NCBI GenBank assembly: GCA_963682055.1
Contig: OY821750.1
Location: 498,501-562,500, forward strand
Length of the DNA: 64,000 nucleotides
Origin: Primula veris
Lineage: Eukaryota > Streptophyta > Magnoliopsida > Ericales > Primulaceae
Direction: 5' to 3'
A model generated the notes under the pieces. The model did not search any database. It worked only from the letters and a program-made list of their open reading frames with translations, and was not told the DNA's origin. Each line of letters opens with the position of its first letter. Within the stretch, counting starts at the first letter, position 1. Shown piece by piece: positions 22,976 through 33,575 of the stretch. The translations under genes and the position numbers were made by a program.

Positions 22976-25900
22976 ATGTATGTAGTAATGGCTATTACTA
23001 CAAGGACTGGTGGAAGGAGACCAGCTACACGCGGGGGCGCATCACCATCAAGCGGTGCGGCTACCCGAGGTGGAGCAAATGTAAGAGGAGGAAGAGCTCC
23101 AAGGGGACGGGGAACAACTCGAGGAAGAAGGGCTACTAGAGGTCGTGGGGGAAGAGGTAACACTAATGCCCTACTACCTGAGCAACCCGAGGCGGAGGTA
23201 GAGGTTGAGAATGTTGATGAGGAAGTGAATGTGGAAGAAGAAGGGACCTCTGCACCGGAACCGGAAACGGTCAATGCTAATCAAGTGATGACCGACCTTC
23301 AGAAGGTGGTGCAAATGATGGTGCAGAATGCACAAGCTGGGAGTTCAAGCAACAATGGATTGCTTAACTTCACCCGATTGGGGGCTCCGACTTTCGATGG
23401 GTTAGGTGAACCATCCATAGCTGAGGGATGGGTGGATGAAATGGAGAAATATTTATCGGCTGCGGGAATAGTAAATGGGGAGCAAAGAATGAATATGGCT
23501 CAGTTTCACCTAAAGGGTGAAGCACGGAAATGGTGGTTGGGAATTGTGGATACATACGACATAAGCAACTTCGAATGGAATGAGTTCATCGAATTGTTTA
23601 ATCGACAGTTTCTTCCAGATTCTTATAAGGATGAAATGAGAAGACGTTTCGAGGAGCTGTATCAAGGGGGTATGACCGTTCAAGCATACCAACTGAAGTT
23701 TACCTCACTCTCGAGGTATGCCCCAGAATCGGTTATAGGGGGTGCAGAAAGATGTAGGAGATTCATGAAGGGGTTGAATCCGACCATCTCGCTACAATTG
23801 GCATCGGCTCGACATGTCAACTATAGTGAATTGGTAAAATCAGCCCAAGCTGTGGAAGGAGCTCTACTCCATAACAAGCGAATCTCGGAGAAGTCGAAAG
23901 CCGGAAATGCTCCGAGGGAAGATAAAAAGCGGACTTGGGATGTGGCGAATAATTCGCGATTTCAACAACCGGGAAGAGGAGAGAGGAGTTTTAACCCACC
24001 GCCGACAAACGTCATGATAAGGGGAGCATGTTTCCACTGTGGAGACGCGAGCCATCGACAATTCGAGTGCCCTAGGGTCCAATGTAGGACTTGCAACCGA
24101 TTTGGACATACGGCAAGGGTTTGTCCCGGGGGACAAGGAAGAATCGACACCAACCGACCCTTTAACCAACCTAGGTTGCCACCACCACCACCAAGAGGAC
24201 CAGGATTCGTACCACCACACCAATTACCTGGGAACCAAGGGGGAGGGTCTCGAGGTAACTACCAAGGAGGGGGAAACCGTGGGAACTATCGAGGAGGCTA
24301 TCAGGGCCCGGGAAATCGAGGAAATCATGGAGGAAATCGAGGACCGCAAGGAAACCCACCAATTCAAGCTCGTCTATTTGCCTTGCCACAGTTGCCAAAC
24401 CAAGGAGATCCGGCAAATGTACAAGGTATGGTTCTTGTGTGCTCATCTTGGGCACATGTTCTTTTCGATACGGGGGCGTCGTGTTCTTTTATATCTAGAA
24501 GTCTAGTTGCGTCTTTGTCGTTAGAAATTGGGGTTCTAGAGAACCCGATTGTTGTAGAGACTCCTGTTGGGGGTCGAGTTGTGTTGGACCGAGTGTGTCG
24601 GTCTTGTGAGATGGTGGTTGCGGACCACGTGTTTATATTTGATTTAATTGTTATAGAGATGTCGGGGTTCGACGTGATTCTTGGAATGGACTGGTTGCTT
24701 CATTTCAACTCTTTCATCGATTGTGTTCGACGAAAGGTTTTCCTTACAACTTCATCTGGAGATGAGGTGTTCTTTCAAGGGGAAAGGGACTCTACCCTTT
24801 CTTATATTCCATATTATTCCAAGCGGGTTGTGGGCAACCTGTCTTGTCTTTTGGCTAATCTCTCGATAGTGGATAACGACGAAGAAGTGGAAATGTGGCC
24901 ACGCGTAGTGGGCGAATTTCGAGATGTGTTTCCGAAGGATCTACCGGGGTTGCCACCGAAGAGAGGGTTAGACTTTTCTATCGACCTGGTACCGGGAACG
25001 GCACCCGTAGCCATCTCCCCGTACCGTTTGGCTCCAGCAGAGTTGAAAGAGTTAAGTAAGCAGTTAGAAGAACTGCTAGAGAAGGGGTTTATTAGGCGGA
25101 GTACGTCACCGTGGGCGGCACCGGCCTTATTTGTGCAAAAGAAAGATGGATCGATGAGGATGTGCATCGACTATCGAAAGCTAAATAGGGTGACTGTTAA
25201 GAATAAGTACCCACTGCCTCGAATTGACGATTTGTTTGACCAATTGAAAGGAGCAACGTTCTTTTCAAAAATCGACTTGCGATCAGGCTATCACCAATTG
25301 AGGGTGAAGGATGAGGATATTTCGAAAACGGCCTTTAGGACCCGGTATGGTCACTATGAGTTTGTGGTTATGCCGTTCGGGTTAACTAATGCGCCGGCAG
25401 CATTTATGGAGTTAATGAACCGAATCTTTAAGGAGTATCTCGACAAGTTCGTGGTGGTCTTCGTCGACGATATTTTGATTTACTCGAGTTCAAGAGAGGA
25501 ACACGAGGAGCATCTCCGTTTAGCGTTGCTCACGTTGAGGGAGCACCAACTTTACGGAAAATTTAGCAAATGTGAGTTTTGGCTAAATGAGGTGAAATTT
25601 CTTGGACATGTGATCTCGGAAGAAGGGGTAAAGGTGGACGCGAAGAAAATTGAGGCGGTTTCGAATTGGACACAACCGAAGAACGTGTTCGAGATTCGAA
25701 GTTTCTTGGGGTTAGCGGGGTACTATCGACGGTTCGTCAAGGATTTCTCTAAGTTAGCAACTCCAATGACTTACCTTACCAAGAAAGGGGTGAAGTTCGT
25801 GTGGAGTGAGGCTTGCGAGAAAGCTTTCCTAGAGCTCAAAAAGCGGTTGACTAGTTCTCCCATACTAGTTATTCCCGAGCAAGGAGAGGGTTATCAAGTG

Positions 25901-27808
25901 TATTGCGATGCATCGAAAGAAGGCTTGGGTTGCGTCTTGATGCAAGACGGAAAGGTTATCGCATATGCTTCGCGACAACTAAAGATTCACGAAAAGAACT
26001 ATCCGACTCATGACATAGAGCTAGCGGCAATAGTTCATGCGTTGAAGATTTGGAGGCATTATCTGTTCGGAGAAAGGTTCGAAGTGTTCTCGGATCATAA
26101 GAGCTTAGGGCATATCTTTACTCAACGTGATCTAAATATGCGACAACGACGATGGATGGAATATTTGGAACAGTACGACTACGACTTGCACTATCATCCG
26201 GGAAAGGCCAATGTAGTGGCAGATGCTTTGAGTCGAAAGTCCCATGCGACCTTAGCGCATGTGGCGATCGAGGAATGGAGGATGATGGGAAAAGTGAACG
26301 AGTTCGACTTGGAGTTGGGACATGTTAATGGGGGGACTTTGTACACAATAGTGGTACAACCGGAACTTCTAAGTAGGGTTCTAGAAGCACAAGATGGGAA
26401 CGAGAAAGTGGAGAGCTATGAGAACCAGATGGGTTCTAGCGAAGGATTAGAGGGTTGGACGAAAGGAACCGATGGAGGACTACGCTTTAAGGGAAGGACT
26501 TATGTGACAGAAAACATGAGGAACGAGGTATTAAAGGAGTTTCACCACTCCCGATTAGCCGTTCATCCCGGCGGGACGAAAATGTATCACGATGCTAAGA
26601 GACAATTTTGGTGGCCCGGAATGAAACGAGATGTAGCTTCATATGTTAGCAAGTGCCTAACTTGCCAGCAAGTGAAGGCAGAACACCAAAGGCCGGCGGG
26701 TATGCTCCAACCTTTACCGGTGGCGGAATGGAAGTGGGAAAGGATAGCAATGGATTTTGTGACCAACTTACCTAAATCGGTAAGTGGGAATGACGCTGTG
26801 TGGGTTGTGGTCGACCGTTTGACCAAATCCGCACACTTCATTGGAATCAAAATGACGAATTCGGTGGAAATCTTGGGACGGAAGTATATTAAGGAAATTG
26901 TTAGACTTCACGGGGTACCGATTTCAATAGTATCGGATCGAGACGCGAGATTTGTGTCGAGGTTCTGGGGTGCATTGCAAAATGCCTTAGGGACCAAGTT
27001 GACAATGAGTACGGCGTTTCATCCCCAAACGGATGGACAATCGGAGCGGACTATCCAAGTGCTAGAGGATATGTTGCGCGCATGTGTGAACGACTTTAAG
27101 GGAGGTTGGGAGAACCATCTACCCTTGGTTGAGTTTGCATATAATAATAGCTTTCAAGCTAGTATTGGCATGGCACCTTTCGAGGCTTTATACGGGCGGC
27201 CGTGTAGGTCTCCGGTGTGTTGGACCGAGGTGGGAGAAGCGGAAATGTTAGGACCGCAATTGGTTCAAGAAACGACAGAAAAGATTAAGTTAATTCGGCA
27301 AAGGCTTGAGACTGCCCGAAGTAGGCAAAAGAGTTATGCGGATAAGAGGAGGAGACCTTTGGAGTTCGAAAAGGGGGATCAAGTATTTTTGCGAGTTTCG
27401 CCCAGAAAGGGGATTATGAGGTTTGGCTCTAAAGGGAAGTTGAGCCCGAGATTTATCGGACCATTTGAGATCGTGGACCGAGTTGGAGAAGTTGCTTACC
27501 GGTTGGACTTGCCACCAAAGTTGGCGGGGGTTCACCCGGTGTTCCATGTGTCGATGTTGAAAAAGTATCATCACGACCCTTCACATGTGGTGGACTTTGA
27601 GGACATTGAGGTTAGTGCGGATGTGACCTACGAAGTGGGACCTATGAGGATTATCGATGTGCAAGAGAAGGAACTTCGAGGAAATACAATTAGATTGGTA
27701 AAGGTGGTTTGGAAACACCACGGGGCCGAGGAGGCAACTTGGGAACGCGAGGATGAGATGAAGAGGAAATATCCTAATCTCGACTTTTCTTTAGGTACTT
27801 TTCTTTAG
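22976..27808 (+). CDS. Gypsy gag-pol polyprotein with chromodomain
   Basis: One uninterrupted frame of 1610 codons; the likely start is the ATG at 22988 (fifth codon; MAITTRTGG), with 22976 as the alternative. Order: RG-rich N-terminus; gag domain around residues 150-265 ([10 protein letters not shown]); two CCHC knuckles from residue 352 ([14 protein letters not shown] and [14 protein letters not shown]); protease with DTGA near 498; RT with FVDDILIYS near 829-837; RNase H with [10 protein letters not shown] near 976; integrase zinc region (HH near 1190, CLTC near 1227) and catalytic D1260, D1321, E1357 at the classical D-x60-D-x35-E spacing; a GPF-type region ([14 protein letters not shown]); and a chromodomain ([16 protein letters not shown]) that would steer integration to marked chromatin. 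All key residues are present, so the element looks autonomous. The protein is made as one polyprotein, with no frameshift between gag and pol. Confidence 0.97.
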   Translation: MYVVMAITTRTGGRRPATRGGASPSSGAATRGGANVRGGRAPRGRGTTRGRRATRGRGGRGNTNALLPEQPEAEVEVENVDEEVNVEEEGTSAPEPETVNANQVMTDLQKVVQMMVQNAQAGSSSNNGLLNFTRLGAPTFDGLGEPSIAEGWVDEMEKYLSAAGIVNGEQRMNMAQFHLKGEARKWWLGIVDTYDISNFEWNEFIELFNRQFLPDSYKDEMRRRFEELYQGGMTVQAYQLKFTSLSRYAPESVIGGAERCRRFMKGLNPTISLQLASARHVNYSELVKSAQAVEGALLHNKRISEKSKAGNAPREDKKRTWDVANNSRFQQPGRGERSFNPPPTNVMIRGACFHCGDASHRQFECPRVQCRTCNRFGHTARVCPGGQGRIDTNRPFNQPRLPPPPPRGPGFVPPHQLPGNQGGGSRGNYQGGGNRGNYRGGYQGPGNRGNHGGNRGPQGNPPIQARLFALPQLPNQGDPANVQGMVLVCSSWAHVLFDTGASCSFISRSLVASLSLEIGVLENPIVVETPVGGRVVLDRVCRSCEMVVADHVFIFDLIVIEMSGFDVILGMDWLLHFNSFIDCVRRKVFLTTSSGDEVFFQGERDSTLSYIPYYSKRVVGNLSCLLANLSIVDNDEEVEMWPRVVGEFRDVFPKDLPGLPPKRGLDFSIDLVPGTAPVAISPYRLAPAELKELSKQLEELLEKGFIRRSTSPWAAPALFVQKKDGSMRMCIDYRKLNRVTVKNKYPLPRIDDLFDQLKGATFFSKIDLRSGYHQLRVKDEDISKTAFRTRYGHYEFVVMPFGLTNAPAAFMELMNRIFKEYLDKFVVVFVDDILIYSSSREEHEEHLRLALLTLREHQLYGKFSKCEFWLNEVKFLGHVISEEGVKVDAKKIEAVSNWTQPKNVFEIRSFLGLAGYYRRFVKDFSKLATPMTYLTKKGVKFVWSEACEKAFLELKKRLTSSPILVIPEQGEGYQVYCDASKEGLGCVLMQDGKVIAYASRQLKIHEKNYPTHDIELAAIVHALKIWRHYLFGERFEVFSDHKSLGHIFTQRDLNMRQRRWMEYLEQYDYDLHYHPGKANVVADALSRKSHATLAHVAIEEWRMMGKVNEFDLELGHVNGGTLYTIVVQPELLSRVLEAQDGNEKVESYENQMGSSEGLEGWTKGTDGGLRFKGRTYVTENMRNEVLKEFHHSRLAVHPGGTKMYHDAKRQFWWPGMKRDVASYVSKCLTCQQVKAEHQRPAGMLQPLPVAEWKWERIAMDFVTNLPKSVSGNDAVWVVVDRLTKSAHFIGIKMTNSVEILGRKYIKEIVRLHGVPISIVSDRDARFVSRFWGALQNALGTKLTMSTAFHPQTDGQSERTIQVLEDMLRACVNDFKGGWENHLPLVEFAYNNSFQASIGMAPFEALYGRPCRSPVCWTEVGEAEMLGPQLVQETTEKIKLIRQRLETARSRQKSYADKRRRPLEFEKGDQVFLRVSPRKGIMRFGSKGKLSPRFIGPFEIVDRVGEVAYRLDLPPKLAGVHPVFHVSMLKKYHHDPSHVVDFEDIEVSADVTYEVGPMRIIDVQEKELRGNTIRLVKVVWKHHGAEEATWEREDEMKRKYPNLDFSLGTFL

Positions 27809-28135
27809 ATACCTTCTAATTTCGGGACAAAATTTCTTTATCGGGGAAGGGTTGTAACGCCTAGGGTTTGGAGTTTATTTTTGGTTGTAACGCCCAGAGT
27901 TACGAAGTTGTTGAGTTGTCTTTTATTATGTTTGATATTGCATATTTACCTTATTTGAGATGCTTATGTGTTGTTCATGTGATGAGTTATGGAGCTGTTA
28001 CGGGTTGTGAACCCTACGTATTTTATTTTTGAATTATCACACGAATTGAGCGTTTACATTCTTATGGTCTTATTGTAATTTTATCATTTCTGGGTATAGT
28101 TGTTTAGATAGGAAATTTCGGGACGAAATTCTTTT

Positions 28136-28143
28136 AAGGAGGG
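28136..28143 (+). promoter_or_regulatory. Polypurine tract of the gypsy element
   Basis: AAGGAGGG lies five bases upstream of the 3' LTR start and is the likely plus-strand primer. A similar block, GGGGAAGGG followed by TTGTAACGCC, lies 290 bp upstream (27843-27860) and may be a relict of an earlier PPT/LTR junction. Confidence 0.75.
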
Positions 28144-28148
28144 TTAGC

Positions 28149-30058
28149 TGTAACATCCCGTATTTTTATAAATGGTTTTATTTATGATTTAATTTATCCA
28201 AAAACGTTTTCTTCAAAATTTTACCAAAAACCGGTCACTCGACTAATTTTTAGCCAAAAACCGAAACTCTTCCGAAAAACTTTATTTTAAAAACCGGTTA
28301 CTAATTTTACTAATAAAAAGGACTCAATAGATTTGTTTTTAAAGATTTGTTATTTTGAGTAGTAAAACTTTATTTTTGGATTTAGAGTTAACTTTTAGAA
28401 CTTTGGGGACCAAATAGTTCGTTACCTCAAACTTTATCAAAACAGCTTTTTATAAACCTTCCAGCCACTTTTCAAAAGCAAAAACCAGCAAAATACAGAA
28501 GAGAGAAGAAGAGAGAGAGAGAAGAAGAGAGAAAAAGAAGAAGAAGAAGAAGAAGAGGAGGAAAAGGAAACCACCGTTAGCGGGCTTATACCGGAAGCAT
28601 CTCCTCTACGCACTAAGGTAACGGGGGTTATCCATTGCGACTAGACGAGGGTGTATGTTAGGATTAGGTTTTACGTTTATTTTAAATTGGGGGTTTTACC
28701 TTTTATAGTAATTATGTTCTTATATTGTTAATTGGGGTTAGTTGTTACACTTTTAATTTCATTTATTTGAATAGTAGAGGTTGAGACCTTAGATGTATTG
28801 ATTTCGGATTGATGAGAATATTGATGGGTTTGCGTGTTTTATGCGTTAAATATATGTTATTATGGTTGTTGATAGAATTGGATGAAATATTGTTGAATGG
28901 AGATGAGTTTTAGATGGTGCATACTAGGTGTTTGTTAAAATGCCCGAATGGGATTTTACGCTATTGAAGTTGCTTGGCTAGTTGCGAATCTAGTACATGC
29001 GGTTATATGTTATGTTGTATTACGTTACGTGACGTATGAGATGGTGTTATTTGATTGGTATAATATTATTGGCCGAGGCCGTATGAGAATGTGATATTTG
29101 TGTGGATTTATATTATTGGCCGAGGCCTTGTGTGTTAGCTGTAGTGGCAATGGTCTCTGTCTCTCCCTAATTCCGGGGACAGAAGACGGCCGAGGGGATA
29201 GGGAATGACTCGTCTTACGGACCGGGGCGAGTGGCGTGAGAGGTCCCAGTGTGCACTATTTACTTTTATGTTAGCAATGGTCTATGTCTCTCCCTAATTC
29301 CGGGGACATATGACGGCCGAAGGGATAGGGAATGACTCGTCTTACGGACTGGGGCGAGTGGCGTGAGAGGTCCAAGTGCGCACTATAAATCTACTTTTAT
29401 GTTGCAATGGTCTATGTCTCTCCCTAATTCCGGGGACATATGACGGCCGAAGGGATAGGGAATGACCTACCTTACGGACCGGGATAGGTGGCGTGAGAGG
29501 TCCATGTATGCTTTAGATGTGTGTTGATGTTAGTTAATTTATTTAAATTATCATAGTTGTGGAATGTCGTTATATTCTTTTTATTCGTAGATTATCGTAG
29601 TTGTAGAATGTCATTATATTTCTTTTTATACGTCATTTATCGTAGTTGTAGAATTTGTGAGTTCTAGCATTTATGGGATGGAGTGACGGTATCTGCGGTG
29701 CCGTCCCGTCTAGTTATGTGCGTGGGACTCACCGTTACAATTTTTGTCTTTCAGGTACAAATTAGCTTGAGGCGTTGGCTAGGTGCATTAGCGCGGTATT
29801 GCATGGGTTCGGGCTTTTGCTTTCTTTTCATGTATATTTTATTTTGAGGTTGTAGCCTACGGGCAATTTACATTCGTTTATCTTATCTCGTCTTGTAGCC
29901 GCGTTTGGCAAATACTTTTATTTATTGTTTAATTGTTCCTTTAGCTCGCAAGTCTTTTCTTTTAAAAATTTTAATTTTGTACCAACAGGTTTCGTTTTCC
30001 TTTTATTTAAAAAGGTCATGCCTCGATATCCTCGTCTTTTGGATTTTGGGGCGTGACA
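28149..30058 (+). repeat. 3' LTR of the gypsy element
   Basis: Same length (1910 bp) and ends as the 5' LTR. One substitution was noticed (GGGG versus GGGA just inside the third hairpin stem, near 29484). It ends at 30058 and is followed by TTTTC. Confidence 0.97.
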
Positions 30059-30419
30059 TTTTCGATTTACTCTAATAGCCACAAGCATCAACTGAGAGTG
30101 CAAGCAGTAAATCATTTTAAAAAAAAAACGCCATTTAGGTTTTCTATAATAGCCGCACTCATCGGTAATGGGAAAACAGATTTCCAGGTTGCAGACCAGG
30201 TAGCAGTTTTGTTACTTAAGTATTTGCTAGCTATTTTATTTATTTATTATTATTCCTTTTTTCCATTCTTTAAGACTTAAATTCTTACAGACCCTAATTT
30301 AATCACTTTGTTTTATATTTTAAATTTAATCTAGAGGTACCCTGATTGTCACATTATTCAGGTTTGAGCTCAATCTTCTTGTTCTAGAATTGATAAAGTT
30401 AACAATGAATATTCGAGTG

Positions 30420-30840
30420 CAAGTATGGGTTTGTTTGGCTTCAACTGTTAAGTTAGTTTCTGTTTTTTTCCATTTAATGTGCATTTGGCTGTCCAGCTAT
30501 TTGGTTTTTTGCCTAAAATAATATATAGCTTAAAAAGCTTATGAAGTTAGCAATTAACATGGAGTTCAAATATGCATTTGTTTGGCATTTTTTCTCATTC
30601 AATGTGTACTTGGCTATCCAGCTATCTAGCTAGTGGAGTCATTCAGTTTGTTCTGGCCTAATAAGCTAGACAATTAAGCCTATCGATCCAACTATTGATG
30701 AAGTTAACAGTAGAGATAAAGTTAAATTATTGGTTTGTTTGGCTTCATCTTTAAAGTTAACCTTCCTTTTCCATTTAACCTGCATTTATTCGTCCAGCGA
30801 TTAAGTTAAATTATTCTTACTTTTTTACCTTAAATTAGCT
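30420..30840. repeat. Degenerate tandem repeat, three ~150-bp units
   Basis: Units near 30428, 30579 and 30731 share TTTGTTTGGC(TTCA), a CCATTTAA/TCATTCAA.GTGCA block, and a TCCAGC(T/G)AT segment. Divergence between units is high, so this is an old repeat. It lies in what would be an intron of the SANT-like remnant. Confidence 0.5.
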
Positions 30841-31106
30841 AGAAGCTTTAAGCTAATGTCAACCCAATTTTTCTTCTCATTCGGAGAAAATTTTCCTTTT
30901 TTCCTTAAAGCTAAAACAAAGCAGGAATATATGAATGGCCTTTTTGCTGAATTTGGTGCGGTTTTTGTACGTGATAGGGTGTATTTGCGGAATACGAAAG
31001 CTAGAGCTACGACAAATTGACCGCCTCGATCAAAGCTCATCCAAGCAAAGCTGTCCAGGCAGTACTAAAATCTTTCTTGGGTAAGATATACAAGAGGCAG
31101 AAATAG

Positions 31107-31575
31107 GAAGAAAAAACAAACTTTTTCAGAATGACGAAATTTTCGTCAACACATAATTATTTTTCGCTGGATTTGTACTTTCCATTTTGGAATTTTATCG
31201 TTCAGTTAGATGTTGTTGTCTACAGAATAATTTTCCGCAGGATTTGTAGTTTAATTTATTGATGATGGCGATGATGATATACTAGCATTTGTGTAACATA
31301 ATTATTATATAAAAAGTGTCTTTTGGTACCCCCATGGCATGTGCTGGTTTGAATTTGATTACACCAATTTTCCATTAACGAGAAAAATGGTCCCAAACCC
31401 AGTATACATGCCGGAAGAGTTGATTATACACCAAAAACAGATATATAAAAAACAATGCCATTACAGCTATATATATCTTAAAAGCTAAAACAAAATTCAG
31501 AACATAGATAAACTAATCTGAACAGCTTCTTTTAGCTCCAGCTTTCCATCAAAACATACTAAATTTTGTCAAATC
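31107..31575. other. Intergenic, no gene recognised
   Basis: AT-rich sequence between the last SANT-gene exon candidate and the GCGCTAT-rich repeat. No feature was found. Confidence 0.4.
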
Positions 31576-32038
31576 GTGCTATATAGCGCGAAATAGCGCT
31601 TTTTGGGAAAAAAACGCAACGAAAAACCATTATTTGGCTGGAATTGCGCTAAAATCACGCTATAAGAGACCAAAAGCGCAAAAAACGCGAAATTCTGGAC
31701 CAAAAGCGTAAATAGCGAGTTAGAAAAAAAACAGCGGATCTAAATAATTAATATATATTGTGTAATTTTTAAGAAAGTGTGTGCAGTACAGATGGTTGTG
31801 ACAGTGGTTCAGTTTACAACAGACCCAAGTTCGAATCTCACTTAAATTAATTAATTAATTTATTATTATTACATAATATAACTATACATTTTATCTTTTG
31901 TTATTATATATTCTAAATTTTAGTACATATTTAGGCAAAAAAAAAAATTACACCGCAAAGCGCTATATAGTAACGCTATTTGCGCTTTTAGCATTTTTTT
32001 CGAAAAAACGTTACGCTAGCGATAACGCTATTTAAAAC
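31576..32038. mobile_element. GCGCTAT-rich repeat, possible non-autonomous DNA element
   Basis: Both ends carry many short motifs such as TATATAGCGC, AATAGCGC, AACGCTATTT and AAAAGCGC in direct and inverted orientation around an AT-rich centre, a layout typical of subterminal repeats in non-autonomous hAT-like elements. I could not fix exact termini or a target duplication. The centre also has a tRNA-like B-box (AGTTCGAATC, 31828-31837). Confidence 0.4.
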
Positions 32039-32041
32039 ATT

Positions 32042-33405
32042 GACTTGAATAGATGAGAAAATGTAAAACGGGATAAAAGGTTTATCTCTCAATTTTTGTT
32101 ACAAGCACACGGCACAGGAGTATATATATTTTATAGTATTATTAATTAGTAACCTTATTTTAGTTGTAGCTAGGGATACCAATGTTTATTAAAAAAGACA
32201 GACAAAAGAACAAGTGAACCCAAATATTAAAAGCAATCAAATTGCTAACAAGTACAGTACTTTGGTCCTAGTAAAATGGAGTAATATTAAAAGCAACCAA
32301 ATTGCTAACAAGTTTCTCATTAACTTCTACCAGGACATGTATAATATAGAAGCATAGAGGTTAACTTACATCACTTTGTAAACCAAAAGATAACATAGAG
32401 TGGACAAAATATTTAGATATGAAACAAGTTATTACAACTTTGGTTTTGAGGTTTCAAAGTCTTGAGCTCAATGTCCACGTCCGACTTTGTTCATTGTTGA
32501 AGATATTAATTGATTTGGGACATATTATTCTAATGTAATTTGATTTGATTAGAATATTTGATTTAAAGATTTGATATAGTTTCTATTTATATTTCATTGT
32601 AACCTTATAAATAGAGGATATGCCTACTCAATAAATATGAATGATACTATATTTCACTTTTCTATTTTTTCACGTTCATCTTTGCTAACTGCATTGGATT
32701 CAAATGGTTTAATTAAAGAGTAACTGAGAAGATGCCAGTCACCGGTTATCCTTTATGTGATGGTATGTCTTTTTAGTTTTTCATTACAACACCTCGTTTA
32801 AAAAGTTCCTTCTTGAGTTGAATAGATGAGAAAATGTAAAACGGGATAAAAGGTTTATCGCTCAACTTTTATTACATGCACACTGCACAGAAGTATATAT
32901 ATTTTATAGTAGTATTAATTAGTAATCTTATTTTAGTTGTAGCTAAGAATACCAAGGTTTATTAAAAAAGCCAGACAAAAGAACAATACTTTGGTCCTAG
33001 TAAAATGGAGTAATAATTTGATCAACGGTAGACAGGTAATTAATATCTTCGGAAATTCCTTCCGTTTAAACTACACCTGAACCTTGTACGTACATAAGCA
33101 TTCCAGGAGATCGAAGTACCAGGAATTCGTTTGGACTGAAACTTTGAAGTGAACTGCAATATCGATTTTTTGGTGGCTAGCTAGTTTTGGGATTTTTTTA
33201 AAATTGCCAAACTCTACAAAACTTGAAAAACTGTAAGGGATGCCGTCGGATCACTTGCGAAACCGTTAAAAATGATGACCATATCGACCTGAAAAGAGAA
33301 ATTTAAAAGTTCTAATTAAAAGTTATAAAAGGAAGAACAAGATACGAAATGAAGTTTTGTAATAACACGGAAGTGTAGTACTGGCCAATATCCTGCCTAA
33401 TATGA
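32042..33405. repeat. Segmental duplication, right copy (partner 4226-5370)
   Basis: Block order is b (32042-32300), a (32303-32815), b (32815-33010), c (33010-33405), compared with a-b-c at 4.2 kb. The solo-LTR-like sequence lies at 32495-32673, with the same GTTCAT flanks. The extra b suggests unequal exchange or a tandem duplication after the locus was copied. Confidence 0.8.
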
Positions 33406-33519
33406 GATGAATGTAGTAACAAAGATGGGCAAACGTTACTTGTCTTTTAGGTTTCTTCAAATATTCTACGTTTCCTCGTTTCTAGTTTAAAGTTTGCGAA
33501 AAGATTTGTTGATGACCTT

Positions 33520-33575
<56 letters not shown>

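Larger units (their letters stand above)
19853..30058 (+). mobile_element. Complete, very young Ty3/gypsy chromovirus (Tekay/Del-like)
   Basis: All parts are present: two LTRs of exactly 1910 bp, TTTTC target duplications (19848-19852 and 30059-30063), an initiator-Met primer site, a single intact gag-pol frame of about 1600 codons with a C-terminal chromodomain, and a polypurine tract. Reading the two LTRs side by side I found one difference (near 21188 versus 29484). A second copy of its 3' part at 63215-64000 appears identical, so the family is probably still active. It sits inside an exon of a SANT-like gene. The Tekay/Del assignment rests on the integrase and chromodomain style, not on a tree. 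Confidence 0.97.
19235..31106 (+). pseudogene. SANT/Myb-like gene split by gypsy insertion
   Basis: Pieces: a 20-codon exon starting ATG 19235 and ending at donor 19295; exon 19768-19852, interrupted by the gypsy element and resumed at 30064-30199; and a possible last exon 31005-31106 (acceptor GCTAG, 33 codons, TAG). The interrupted exon encodes ALVEWTDFEIHRLRELAADF and PGMPFRF, then after the element RFSIIAALIGNGKTDFQVAD, which match SANT helix patterns (W at the start, RW/RF..IA, then G.....A). Its exon and the preceding intron align with the intact paralog at 41534-41799. Even without the transposon, the first frame meets TGA at 30093-30095 and the second SANT half lies in another frame, so the gene is broken twice. 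The function of the family is unknown; SANT modules usually bind DNA or histone tails. Confidence 0.6.

Noticed and set aside
24039..24506. 155-codon overlapping frame in gag
   Set aside because: Lies inside the gag knuckle region in another frame; composition is a shadow of Gly/Arg-rich gag coding.
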